A stretch of 64,000 nucleotides of DNA from positions 62,001-126,000 of the forward strand of contig CAIYHQ010000050.1 of NCBI GenBank assembly GCA_903926075.1, written 5' to 3'. The notes under the pieces were generated by a model, which had not been told where the DNA came from, did not search any database, and saw only the letters and a list, made by a program, of their open reading frames with translations. Every line of letters starts with the position of its first letter. Position 1 is the first letter of the stretch. The translations under genes and the position numbers were made by a program. Positions 54,310 to 62,733 of the stretch are shown piece by piece. The DNA is from an uncultured Methanomicrobiales archaeon. Its GTDB lineage: Archaea; Halobacteriota; Methanomicrobia; Methanomicrobiales; Methanospirillaceae.

Positions 54310-54318
54310 TTTTTTTTT
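54310..54318 (+). terminator. Poly-T terminator
   Basis: A run of nine T 55 bases after the stop of the secreted-protein gene, in the right strand and place for archaeal termination. Confidence 0.5.
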
Positions 54319-54518
54319 ATTTTCTACGAATTTTCTATAACCTGTTTTCTGGTAAACCAGGAAAAAATAAAATTCTGATCTGCTTTTATCAGTTCTAGTC
54401 TTATTGTATCAGAAGCAGAGACTATTTTGTATCTTATCTCTGGCTGTCAGGCATTAATTACCGTATGAAAAGAACTTTTTTTAGTATTCTGAAAAGAAGA
54501 GTTTTTGATAAGAATTAA

Positions 54519-54591
54519 CGCCCAGGTCGGAATTCGAATCCGAGTCGTCTGCGTGACAGGCAGACATGATAGGCCGCTACACTACCTGGGC
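54519..54591 (-). tRNA. tRNA-Asp (GTC)
   Basis: On the minus strand GCCCAGG pairs with CCTGGGC, discriminator G. Anticodon loop CTGTCAC gives GTC. T-arm CGGATTCGAATTCCG. No intron. Confidence 0.95.
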
Positions 54592-54618
54592 TTATTGTCA
54601 CGCCTGATTTATAAGATA

Positions 54619-54723
54619 TCCCGCCTCCCGGAGTCGAACCGGGGACATCGCGGTAGCCGCGCAGTTACCAAAACGGTAATCCATACTACAGCCGCGCACT
54701 CTACCAGTCTGAGTTAAGGCGGG
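54619..54723 (-). tRNA. tRNA-Tyr (GTA) with a 31-base intron
   Basis: On the minus strand CCCGCCT pairs with AGGCGGG, discriminator A. The anticodon stem CGCGG and CCGCG is interrupted after position 37 by about 31 bases (54655-54685). With it removed, the exons (54686-54723 and 54619-54654) give a 74-base cloverleaf with loop CTGTAGA, anticodon GTA. The intron contains an inverted repeat (GTTACC/GGTAAC type) that forms its hairpin, and the exon-intron junctions should fold as a bulge-helix-bulge. Confidence 0.92.
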
Positions 54724-54825
54724 GGCGTGCCTATAAATGTTGTCCTGATTCTATATTAATCATATTGTTTACCTATTCTAAATCCGGACAGAAGGTTATT
54801 TATAAACCGGAGTAGACTTTTATTC

Positions 54826-54873
54826 ATGTCGCAATTGACAGTTTTTGCGGCGGATCGTCTTCTCCGTCGATAA
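54826..54873 (+). other. Short open frame overlapping the start of the LeuA/CimA gene
   Basis: ATG 54826 opens a 15-codon frame MSQLTVFAADRLLRR, ending at 54873 in a frame different from the synthase. A TATA-like TATTTATAAACC (about 54798-54809) would start transcription very near this ATG. It could be a leaderless upstream peptide, or the true N-terminus of the synthase if one base is missing or extra in the sequence. Confidence 0.35.
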
Positions 54874-56380
54874 CAAGAAACGTAAAGTGACTATTTTTGA
54901 CACTACCCTCAGGGATGGCGAACAGACACCTGGGGTATCATTTACGAAGGTACAGAAATGTGCGATAGCTGGTGAGTTATCATCCCTCGGTGTGCATTTT
55001 ATTGAAGCCGGGTTTCCTGCATCATCTGAATCAGAACGTGACACAGTACGTGAGATTGCTCATATTGGTCTCAATTCAAAGATATGTGGGTTGTCCAGAT
55101 CAGTACAGGCTGATGTAGATGCCTGTCTGGACTGTGATGTGGATATGGTCCATGTCTTCATACCAACATCTGAAGTACAAAGGATGCATACCATCAGGAA
55201 AAGCCCTGAAGAAGTGATTGAGATAACCGGGAACATTATCAGATATGTACGAGACCATATTGGCCTATGTATGTTCTCAGCGATGGATGCAACAAGGACA
55301 GACCCACAGTTTCTGATAGATGTATGTAAAGCTGCAGACGATGCAGGGGCAACCATCATAAATGTCCCTGATACAGTGGGAATATACACACCCAACAGAA
55401 TGCATAAACTTATCACGGGTCTTCTTTCTCACGTTCAATGTCCGCTAGATGTCCATTGTCACAATGATTTCGGACTCGCGGTAGCGAACACTGTTGCAGC
55501 AGTAAATGCAGGTGCATCCCAGATGCAGGTAACAGTTAATGGGATGGGTGAACGTGCCGGAAATGCCGACCTCGCACAGTCTGTAATGATACTCGAATCC
55601 ATTGAAGGTATCTCAACTGGTATAAAAACTGAACACCTGGTGCCGGTTTCAAAACTTGTCTCCAGATATTCAGGTCTCTCAATCCCTCCAATCCAGCCAG
55701 TTGTGGGTGATAATGCCTTTTCACATGAGAGTGGCATACATTCTCATGGAGTGATTGCATGCTCTGCTACATTTGAACCCGGGATAATGACCCCCGAAAT
55801 GGTAGGCCATAAAAGACGCCTGACCCTGGGTAAACATGTAGGGAGACATGCAGTCCGCCAGATGCTTGAAGAAGTTCATATTCATCCGGGTGACGTGGAA
55901 CTTGACCAGATTGTTGATAAGATCAAATTTATTTCAGGGAAAGGTAAAAGGATCACTGACGCTGACCTGTACGAAATTGCGGATAGCGTTACTGGAACCG
56001 CTAATGGGTCACGCACAATTATTCTGGAAGATTTTGCAGTAATGACCGGAAATCATGTACTTCCAACTGCAAGTGTCCGTGCACTTGTGAATGGTAAAAA
56101 AGAAACTTACAGCAGTACAGGTACTGGCCCTGTCGATGCAGCCCTAAATGCAATTCTCGGAATGTCACCATTCCGCGTTCAGTTAAAGGAGTTCAGGGTG
56201 GAAGCCATTTCTGGTGGTTCTGATGCAATTGGGCATGTTACCATTGCAGTTGAGGATGAAGGAGGGTCTACTTTTGATGCGAGTGCATCAGGAGACGATA
56301 TTGTGCTCGCGTCGGCTGAAGCAATGATAAATGCATTGAATCTTCTTTACCGAATCCGTGAACAGAAAAAAAATCCCTGA
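54845..56380 (+). CDS. 2-isopropylmalate synthase or (R)-citramalate synthase (LeuA/CimA family)
   Basis: 511 residues. Condenses acetyl-CoA with 2-oxoisovalerate (LeuA) or pyruvate (CimA) for leucine or isoleucine synthesis. The HMGL-like barrel has DTTLRDGEQTPG near the N-terminus, HCHNDFGLAVANT, and the GERAGNADL motif. A C-terminal LeuA-type regulatory domain (about 385-500) separates it from homocitrate synthase AksA, which lacks it. Specificity is not resolved. The start is uncertain: TTG 54845 or GTG 54887. Confidence 0.88.
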   Translation: MRRIVFSVDNKKRKVTIFDTTLRDGEQTPGVSFTKVQKCAIAGELSSLGVHFIEAGFPASSESERDTVREIAHIGLNSKICGLSRSVQADVDACLDCDVDMVHVFIPTSEVQRMHTIRKSPEEVIEITGNIIRYVRDHIGLCMFSAMDATRTDPQFLIDVCKAADDAGATIINVPDTVGIYTPNRMHKLITGLLSHVQCPLDVHCHNDFGLAVANTVAAVNAGASQMQVTVNGMGERAGNADLAQSVMILESIEGISTGIKTEHLVPVSKLVSRYSGLSIPPIQPVVGDNAFSHESGIHSHGVIACSATFEPGIMTPEMVGHKRRLTLGKHVGRHAVRQMLEEVHIHPGDVELDQIVDKIKFISGKGKRITDADLYEIADSVTGTANGSRTIILEDFAVMTGNHVLPTASVRALVNGKKETYSSTGTGPVDAALNAILGMSPFRVQLKEFRVEAISGGSDAIGHVTIAVEDEGGSTFDASASGDDIVLASAEAMINALNLLYRIREQKKNP

Positions 56381-56414
56381 TTTTTTTTAATTCCCAGGGG
56401 AAATAAGTTATTTA

Positions 56415-56771
56415 TTACTCTGCGGGGGGTTTCCCTTCAAGAGCAAGTTTAATCTGGCCTTGTAATTGCTCAAAACGTGACTGTAGCGCTTTTTCCTGTT
56501 TTTCAAGTGATTTTATCCTCAGGTCAAGTGTTTCAGCCTTATCAGAAAGGTCTTTAATCACATCATCGCGCTTTTTCTGGACCATAATAGTCCCGACACT
56601 CATAAATATAACCGTATCCTCATTTACAGGTTCTATCTCCTCAGTTGCCCGTCGTGTCTCTTTTGCTGCAATTTCATACTGGTTTTTCTGATGGAGGATG
56701 TTCTGAAGCTGTTGTTGTATCTGCTGAAGCATATTTATCTGGTTCTGAATTTTTGGAGGGATTGAGTTCAT
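56415..56771 (-). CDS. pfdB: Prefoldin subunit beta
   Basis: 118 residues, two long coiled-coil helices around a beta-hairpin (VIFMSVGTIMVQKK), the standard prefoldin beta layout. Holds unfolded proteins for the thermosome. Last gene of the minus-strand operon, overlapping pcc1 by four bases. Confidence 0.94.
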   Translation of the reverse strand: MNSIPPKIQNQINMLQQIQQQLQNILHQKNQYEIAAKETRRATEEIEPVNEDTVIFMSVGTIMVQKKRDDVIKDLSDKAETLDLRIKSLEKQEKALQSRFEQLQGQIKLALEGKPPAE

Positions 56772-57031
56772 AAAATGTTAGCTCCTGATTTCTGGTTTGT
56801 GTATTCAAATATTTCGTCTGCTACGCCTACAAGTCTCAACCACGTATTCAGTGAAGCCCGCAGTGCGTGTAGATCCTCTGCTGAAATTGTAAGTATAAGC
56901 GAATCTTTGTCATTCGAATTTATTTCTACAGATGAACGTGAATAGTCCTCCTGAGAAATGTCAGGAATGAGTGCCTGCATCAGGAGTGATGGGTTTGTGA
57001 GCCCAAACCTGAAGATGGCATAATTTCGCAT
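56768..57031 (-). CDS. pcc1: KEOPS complex subunit Pcc1
   Basis: 87 residues, small alpha/beta dimerisation subunit of the KEOPS complex that makes t6A37 in tRNA. The C-terminal segment LHALRASLNTWLRLV matches the family. Sits in its usual place between rpoP and pfdB. Confidence 0.85.
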   Translation of the reverse strand: MRNYAIFRFGLTNPSLLMQALIPDISQEDYSRSSVEINSNDKDSLILTISAEDLHALRASLNTWLRLVGVADEIFEYTNQKSGANIL

Positions 57032-57079
57032 AATTTTTTTCTTAAATAGTAAATTGTTATTTTTCCAGGGTGAATCTGA

Positions 57080-57217
57080 TCAACGTGCTTTGATCTCTTT
57101 TATTGCGGCTCCGCGTTCCTTGAAAAGAATCCGGTGTCCACAGAAAGGACAACGTACATTCACATCAATCTCAACTTTCTGTTTACAGCGGGCACATTTA
57201 TATGAAGACCCTGCCAT
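57080..57217 (-). CDS. rpoP: DNA-directed RNA polymerase subunit P
   Basis: 45 residues starting [11 protein letters not shown]. The zinc ribbon has CARC and CPFC, then the conserved [10 protein letters not shown] segment of the RPB12/RpoP family. Too short for normal ORF cut-offs. Five bases after rpl37ae. Confidence 0.94.
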   Translation of the reverse strand: MAGSSYKCARCKQKVEIDVNVRCPFCGHRILFKERGAAIKEIKAR

Positions 57218-57222
57218 AATCG

Positions 57223-57516
57223 TTACTCCCTTGTCTTTTCAATACTGCGCTCGATTGTACGCAGGGCTACCTTTAGAGCAGGTGTCTGGGGCTGGTAAGC
57301 TCCGCCGGCAAATTTAAATCCACACTTCCTACAGGCCCATATACCGGTACCTTCACGTTTTACAGCTTTTACTTCACAGCGGGGGCAGGTGTGATAAGCC
57401 CTGCTTATTCTCTCTGTTTCGGCTACTCTCTTTCTGATAAAACGGCCATATCTGCAACCAAATCGTCCAGATGAGCCCACAACTTTTCCTTTTGCCTTTT
57501 GGTATGATCGTGCCAT
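57223..57516 (-). CDS. rpl37ae: Ribosomal protein eL43 (L37Ae)
   Basis: 97 residues starting [12 protein letters not shown], with a C4 zinc ribbon (CPRC ... CRKC). ATG 57516 begins the family N-terminus; a longer frame to 57555 does not. Normally preceded by exosome genes; here SBDS lies 41 bases upstream. Confidence 0.94.
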   Translation of the reverse strand: MARSYQKAKGKVVGSSGRFGCRYGRFIRKRVAETERISRAYHTCPRCEVKAVKREGTGIWACRKCGFKFAGGAYQPQTPALKVALRTIERSIEKTRE

Positions 57517-57557
57517 AGTTACGCTCGATAAATGCCTTATAAAATCTGTAGTCAAGG

Positions 57558-58262
57558 CTAATATATTTGATCGAGAATCTTCACATCTGCCTCACCTTTT
57601 GTGATGCGGTTGAGAAGCTCGTAAAATTCACTTTGAGCGCCTGCAGGGATACGTACGACGCATATCCACGATCCATCATTCTGCCACTCATCGCGCTCCA
57701 TCGTAGCCGCGCCTGATATATCACTAAAAGCTTTTGCTGCGAGAAGTGGAGGGATCTTAACTGCAAGCCTGACTTCCTGAAACCTTATGGGTATTAATGG
57801 ACGAAGCGCTTTCATCGTCTCTTTGACGAGAACATCAACATTTTTAAATGGGTCAATATTCACCCTTGCCTCTTCCATTGCCATTTCAATTCGCTGTGGA
57901 GGATGAGGTAGTCCGGTTTGCGGATTTACAGCGTTTCTTGCTATATAACTGATAACTTTTCTTCTCTTCTCCTCTACTATTTGTCTCCGCTGTTCGGAAG
58001 TTAGGTGAATCTCTCCATCTTTTATAATTACTTTTGCTATTTCATCAAAATTTGTTGTCTTAAAGACCTTCAGCAGGTCTTCATCAGAAGACCTGCTTGC
58101 ATGTGAGGCACTTTCGAATACATGCAATGCTGCTACAGCGTCTTCTATCGTTATCTCTTCACCATGACGTATCAGGGCTGCTTTATCCGGGTCAACCAGA
58201 ACTTCGAACCGAAGTCCATGACGTTCAAGGCGTGCCACTACTGCATTATCAAGAGGGATCAT
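57558..58262 (-). CDS. SBDS-family ribosome maturation protein
   Basis: 234 residues, three-domain SBDS layout: N-terminal FYSH-like domain ([19 protein letters not shown] in part: [14 protein letters not shown]), helical middle (about 90-160) and a ferredoxin-like C-terminal domain. Eukaryotic SBDS releases eIF6 from the large subunit. It is next to psmA as in other archaea. Confidence 0.93.
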   Translation of the reverse strand: MIPLDNAVVARLERHGLRFEVLVDPDKAALIRHGEEITIEDAVAALHVFESASHASRSSDEDLLKVFKTTNFDEIAKVIIKDGEIHLTSEQRRQIVEEKRRKVISYIARNAVNPQTGLPHPPQRIEMAMEEARVNIDPFKNVDVLVKETMKALRPLIPIRFQEVRLAVKIPPLLAAKAFSDISGAATMERDEWQNDGSWICVVRIPAGAQSEFYELLNRITKGEADVKILDQIY

Positions 58263-58279
58263 CTTATTTCGGATGTAAT

Positions 58280-59005
58280 TTATGAACTCTCTATGTTCTC
58301 AACAAACTGTGCAACTTCTGATTTACTCATTTTTTTAAAGCTGGCGCTTGCTGTTTCAATAGATCCGATTTCAACTGTGTTAACATCAAATTTTCCTTCA
58401 GTAGCCTCATGCAGAGCTTTTAAACCGAGTGAAACTGACGAATCGAGGTCTGCTTCTTCATCGTACTTTTCTTCAAAGACTTTCATTACTGCAGGACGCC
58501 CGATACCTATCCCTGTGGCTTTATATTCAAGCAATGTTCCACTTGGGTCTGTTTCAAAAAGGCGTGCATAGCCATCACTCACCCCTGCAATGAGGAGAGC
58601 AGTGCCATAAGGACGTGCACCTCCAAACTGGGTGTATGTCTGCATGTGGTCACAAAGTTTCTTTGAGAGTACTTCAACATCGATCTTTTCATCGTATGTT
58701 ATTTTGTTTATCTGGCACTCAATTCTCGCTCTGTCAACTAAAGACCTTGCGTCTCCAACAAGACCTGATGACGCGACACCTATATGGTCATCAATTTTAA
58801 AAATTTTCTCAATTGATGTCGCTTCAAGAAGTCTCGAGCTGACTCGTTTATCAACAATAAGGATAACTCCGTCCCTGTATTTTATTCCAAGGGCTGTTGT
58901 CCCTCTCTTTACCGCTTCGCGTGCATATTCGACCTGATAGAGTCTTCCATCCGGACTGAATACAGTAATGGCGCGATCATATCCCATCTGGTATTGTGGT
59001 TGCAT
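58280..59005 (-). CDS. psmA: Proteasome subunit alpha
   Basis: 241 residues starting MQPQYQMGYDRAITVFSPDG. The N-terminal RAITVFSPDGRLYQVEYA motif is the alpha-subunit signature (gate and PAN docking). ATG 59005 is chosen; the GTG at 59017 is in the region giving the ribosome-binding site GGTGTGAT. The beta subunit gene is not in the window. Confidence 0.96.
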   Translation of the reverse strand: MQPQYQMGYDRAITVFSPDGRLYQVEYAREAVKRGTTALGIKYRDGVILIVDKRVSSRLLEATSIEKIFKIDDHIGVASSGLVGDARSLVDRARIECQINKITYDEKIDVEVLSKKLCDHMQTYTQFGGARPYGTALLIAGVSDGYARLFETDPSGTLLEYKATGIGIGRPAVMKVFEEKYDEEADLDSSVSLGLKALHEATEGKFDVNTVEIGSIETASASFKKMSKSEVAQFVENIESS

Positions 59006-59071
59006 TTTATCACACACCTTTTTTTTCTTATCTCTCGCACAATAGTTTAGTTTCAGTCAAAAAAATCCTTC

Positions 59072-59422
59072 TCATTGGTTCCTTCCATTTCGCTTCATGA
59101 AACGATCTTTAAGGCTTTTCATAGTTCCTGACGTTGCCAGAGGGCGTAATGCAATTCCTTGTCCGAAACCAGAGGTTACGGTGGCAGTAATCGCAAGAAG
59201 CATCTTCTCTTCTCCACGCCGGCACCTTATGATACAGTATTTGTCCTGCTTTATTATGAGTGAGGGGTTAACAAGCGAAAAACCATTATCTCCGATAAGC
59301 GAACGCCCGCGTTCAGCAATGGTCTGATAAATGTATTTTTTCTCCAAAGATGTGTCAGGGGGGTCTATTTCATACAGAATATAGCGGTAGTTCTCTCTTA
59401 AGGTAGGAGGCAGGGGTTTCAT
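59072..59422 (-). CDS. rnp2: RNase P protein component 2 (Pop5)
   Basis: 116 residues, RRM-like fold. The N-terminal PPTLRENYRYILYEI segment and CIIRCRRGEEKMLLAI strand are typical of Pop5. Overlaps rnp3 by four bases; the two proteins form a heterotetramer that activates the RNase P RNA catalytic domain. Confidence 0.92.
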   Translation of the reverse strand: MKPLPPTLRENYRYILYEIDPPDTSLEKKYIYQTIAERGRSLIGDNGFSLVNPSLIIKQDKYCIIRCRRGEEKMLLAITATVTSGFGQGIALRPLATSGTMKSLKDRFMKRNGRNQ

Positions 59423-60063
59423 ATTATTAACCTTACTGGTTCAGGCCTCTCCATTCTCCTTTTTATTGCAGAAAATGTCTCTTCCAGTTCATTTTCAGCG
59501 AGTCCGAAGAGTGAAGCAAGAGCACTAAATTCACGTGGAGAACGCATATCAATCGATATCTCAGCACTTGTAGATATTGATATTGGAAACCTGAAAATCC
59601 TTTGAAATTTTAATATTTCTCTATATCTTTTTAATGCATTTTGCCTCGCATGTTCTTCACCATGTATTATAGGGAAAAGGCTCAGGTCCAATATTATACC
59701 TTTTTTTGCAATGAGACGTGCGATAACTTCATCAAATGAATTTTTTGGAGCCCGGTGAATTCCATAAAGGATGTCTATACCAGGAAATGACGAAATACTT
59801 CTGTTGAATGAGTTTTCACCGGCATGTACAAGAATTAATTTGTCCTGTCTTTTAGATCTCTCAATCATTGACTCTGCTTTTGCAATTGATTCACTTTTAA
59901 CCAGTATTCCTTTAATAATGGTGAGTCCAAATGAGGTTTCAAAAGGGTTTTCAGTTACAAGGACAAGTGTCCTGAATTTTAATCTTTGTGCAGTTTTTAT
60001 AATTTTTGTAATTGCTTCTGTATCAATGGTCATATCCGGAATGCATATGTCTGTTGCATTCAT
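59419..60063 (-). CDS. rnp3: RNase P protein component 3 (Rpp30)
   Basis: 214 residues, TIM-barrel PHP-related fold, with the ILYGIHRAPKNSFDE and IILDLSLFPI segments of the Rpp30 family. Partner of Pop5. Confidence 0.92.
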   Translation of the reverse strand: MNATDICIPDMTIDTEAITKIIKTAQRLKFRTLVLVTENPFETSFGLTIIKGILVKSESIAKAESMIERSKRQDKLILVHAGENSFNRSISSFPGIDILYGIHRAPKNSFDEVIARLIAKKGIILDLSLFPIIHGEEHARQNALKRYREILKFQRIFRFPISISTSAEISIDMRSPREFSALASLFGLAENELEETFSAIKRRMERPEPVRLII

Positions 60064-60090
60064 GAAGGAAGAAAAATAGAAGAGATTAGA

Positions 60091-60681
60091 TTATTTCCCT
60101 TGATTTGCATGAGAACGGATGCTTGGCCTGGTTTTTTCTGTACCTCGTCCCTTATGACGCATCCCGCGGCCCTTCATACCTGCGCTTGTTTTACCACGTT
60201 CCGCTCTTCCTCTATGAGTTGGATTTGAAACCCATGCAAGGTGAGGATCATTTTTAACGGACGGGTGATGCGGGTCAATTAGGATGACTTCGTACCACTT
60301 CTGTTTTCCGTCTTCTCCTACCCAGTAAGAGTTTAAGACTTCCATGTTCGGGAACCTCCTGGATGCTCTCTCTTCGGCAATTCGCTGAATACTTTTTCCC
60401 ATGGTAAGCCGATTAACACCCATTCGCTTGGAACGACGGGCCCGGACATAACGTGATGTCCTTCTCCCGCCACGCCTTACTTTTACTCTTGCAACCGCAA
60501 TCCCCTGCTTTGCCTTGTATCCTAGTGTTCTTGCCCTGTCAATTCTGGTTGGTCTGCGAATTCGCAGAACGGCAGGTTCTTTTCTCCACACCTGGAGTCT
60601 GTCCCACAGGAGCGCTTTTACTGGAGATTTTGCGGGGTTTTGCCATGCCTCCCGCACATATGAGTACATTGATCGTACCAT
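60091..60681 (-). CDS. rpl15e: Ribosomal protein eL15
   Basis: 196 residues, starts [13 protein letters not shown], highly basic, with the [21 protein letters not shown] segment (in part: [18 protein letters not shown]). First gene of the minus-strand information-processing operon, with a TATA-like TTTAAAGTGC/TATATAGG region just upstream. Confidence 0.96.
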   Translation of the reverse strand: MVRSMYSYVREAWQNPAKSPVKALLWDRLQVWRKEPAVLRIRRPTRIDRARTLGYKAKQGIAVARVKVRRGGRRTSRYVRARRSKRMGVNRLTMGKSIQRIAEERASRRFPNMEVLNSYWVGEDGKQKWYEVILIDPHHPSVKNDPHLAWVSNPTHRGRAERGKTSAGMKGRGMRHKGRGTEKTRPSIRSHANQGK

Positions 60682-60762
60682 TGTATTACCTCAGGTTCGG
60701 CCGAATCTGGCCACATTCCTCAACGGGACGGATCCCGCATTCCTATATACATGCACTTTAAA

Positions 60763-61236
60763 TTATAAAAAGTCCTCTTTTAACTTCTGTATCACCTGAA
60801 TATCGCTTATTTTGGTAAAAGGATATTGTCCCTCCTTATCTTTCTCTGCTGATTTTACCATATCCCATATTGTCAGAAGTGCGGTCGAAACGCCGGTAAG
60901 AGATTCCATCTCGACTCCTGTCTTTCCAACTGACCTGACCGTGACTGAAACAGAAATTGATTCTTTCTCTTCTGTAAATTCAACAGTGATATTTGTTATC
61001 GGAATCTGATGACACATCGGGATCAAAGAAGGTGTCGCTTTGACTGCAAGAGTTGCAGCGACTCTCGCAGTTGCAAGTACATTTCCTTTTGTAACATTCC
61101 CTCCTTTTATTGCAGCAAGAGTTTCAGGTTTCAGAAATATCCTGCCTGTGGCAGTGGCAGTTCTTAAAAGGGGCGTTTTTTCTGATATATCTACCATCTC
61201 TGCCCTCCCCTCTTTAATATGTGTGAATTCTGTCAT
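60763..61236 (-). CDS. moaC: Cyclic pyranopterin monophosphate synthase MoaC
   Basis: 157 residues. Second step of molybdopterin synthesis, needed for the molybdenum or tungsten formylmethanofuran dehydrogenase and formate dehydrogenase. MCHQIP and GVEMESLTGVS motifs are intact. It overlaps nnr by four bases. No other moa gene is near. Confidence 0.95.
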   Translation of the reverse strand: MTEFTHIKEGRAEMVDISEKTPLLRTATATGRIFLKPETLAAIKGGNVTKGNVLATARVAATLAVKATPSLIPMCHQIPITNITVEFTEEKESISVSVTVRSVGKTGVEMESLTGVSTALLTIWDMVKSAEKDKEGQYPFTKISDIQVIQKLKEDFL

Positions 61237-62630
61237 CTTTTTTCGTCTCCATAAAGAAGTCCTGGGATAAATTTAATAAGATCTGAACCTATCAATCCGT
61301 CTCCTTTCTCTTTTGCTGCAATCTCACCGGTTTTTCCATTCAGATATGCTGCAGCACATGCAGCTTCAAATGCAGAAATTCTGCATAGTAAACCCCCGGT
61401 AATTCCTGCAAGTACATCACCGGTTCCTCCTGTAGTCATTTCAGAGCACCCGGTACTGTTAAAACGTATTCGGGTCCCGTCTGATATGATATCAATTTCG
61501 CCTTTTAGGAGAACTGTTCCTTTTCCTGCCTTTTTTCTGACAATATTTGCTCTTTCAACTGGATGGGAGGGAGGTCGCACCCCGTAAATACGCTCAAATT
61601 CATGGGAATGTGGTGTATACACAACTTCTTCGGGTAAAGGTAGAGGTAAACGTAGAGCATCAGCATCAATTACTGCTTTTTTTGCACAGGAAACAATACC
61701 CAGGACAGCTTCGTGACTATCCGGGCCAAGTCCGTTGCCGCATATAAGGACATCCGCCCTTTCTACATACGGGAGCAATGTTTCTATATGATCTTTCGTC
61801 AAAAACTGACCATCGAGCCTCGTATAGATCAGGTCAGGTTCAGTGTAACTGTCAGGTGATGCAATTCTTACAATATCAGCGCCTGACCTCAGGGCTGCCA
61901 TACCTGCAAGGTACGGTGCACCCTGATAAGGTCCTCCTCCCACAACAAGAACTGATCCTCCTTCACCTTTGTGCGCCGAATCTTTTTTCCGCTTTATCCC
62001 GGCAAGATCTCCAGGGCCTGTAAAAATTTCGGCCTCAATTGGAATTCCTATTGGAACTGTAAACGAACCCTCAACTTTAGCCCTATGAAACGCGCATATA
62101 GTCGTTGCCCTAATTCCAGGGGTAGGGATATCAACTGAAAGGACCGGAACATTTGCATCGTTGACACAAATGACGCATGTTTTCAAGGGTTCGTTAAGTT
62201 TACCTGATACACCGGTGCCTACAAGGGCATCAATGACGAGGTCTGTGCTGGAAAGCGAATTAATTAGATTCTGAAGATCAAATTTACTTATAAACGGGAA
62301 AAGGCGTAATGATGTTGATAACAACAACCTGAATTGGAGTTCAAATTCAGGAGATTTGTTCTCTGAGTCATAATACCATACTTCTATGTCAGCAGAACCG
62401 TCAAGATAGCGTGCTGCCACCAATCCGTCAGCACCATTATTACCTTTTCCACATAATATCAGGATTTTTGCAGGGGACATTTTTTTTGCATATTCAGCTA
62501 TGGATCTCCCAGCGCACTCCATCATCTGGAGTGAAGAAAGTCCAAGAGCCATTGCATTTATTTCAATAGCACGCATTCTGGATGGTGTTACGAGTCCGGT
62601 TTCCAGAAATTCTCTGTATGAATAGTCCAT
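61233..62630 (-). CDS. nnr: Bifunctional NAD(P)H-hydrate epimerase / ADP-dependent dehydratase
   Basis: 465 residues repairing hydrated NAD(P)H. N-terminal YjeF domain (epimerase) with ILCGKGNNGADGLVAAR near 55, then a C-terminal ribokinase-like domain with the GGTGDVLAGI signature that carries the catalytic Asp. Overlaps moaC by four bases and is divergent from the RecJ-like gene over 103 bases. Confidence 0.94.
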   Translation of the reverse strand: MDYSYREFLETGLVTPSRMRAIEINAMALGLSSLQMMECAGRSIAEYAKKMSPAKILILCGKGNNGADGLVAARYLDGSADIEVWYYDSENKSPEFELQFRLLLSTSLRLFPFISKFDLQNLINSLSSTDLVIDALVGTGVSGKLNEPLKTCVICVNDANVPVLSVDIPTPGIRATTICAFHRAKVEGSFTVPIGIPIEAEIFTGPGDLAGIKRKKDSAHKGEGGSVLVVGGGPYQGAPYLAGMAALRSGADIVRIASPDSYTEPDLIYTRLDGQFLTKDHIETLLPYVERADVLICGNGLGPDSHEAVLGIVSCAKKAVIDADALRLPLPLPEEVVYTPHSHEFERIYGVRPPSHPVERANIVRKKAGKGTVLLKGEIDIISDGTRIRFNSTGCSEMTTGGTGDVLAGITGGLLCRISAFEAACAAAYLNGKTGEIAAKEKGDGLIGSDLIKFIPGLLYGDEKR

Positions 62631-62733
62631 CCCATTACCTGAAATATCAATTACGGTTCTATAATGAATAAAACCGCATGCCTGATGTACGAGTGCAATC
62701 TCTTTTCCCCTTACAAGCGAAATTATCTAATTA

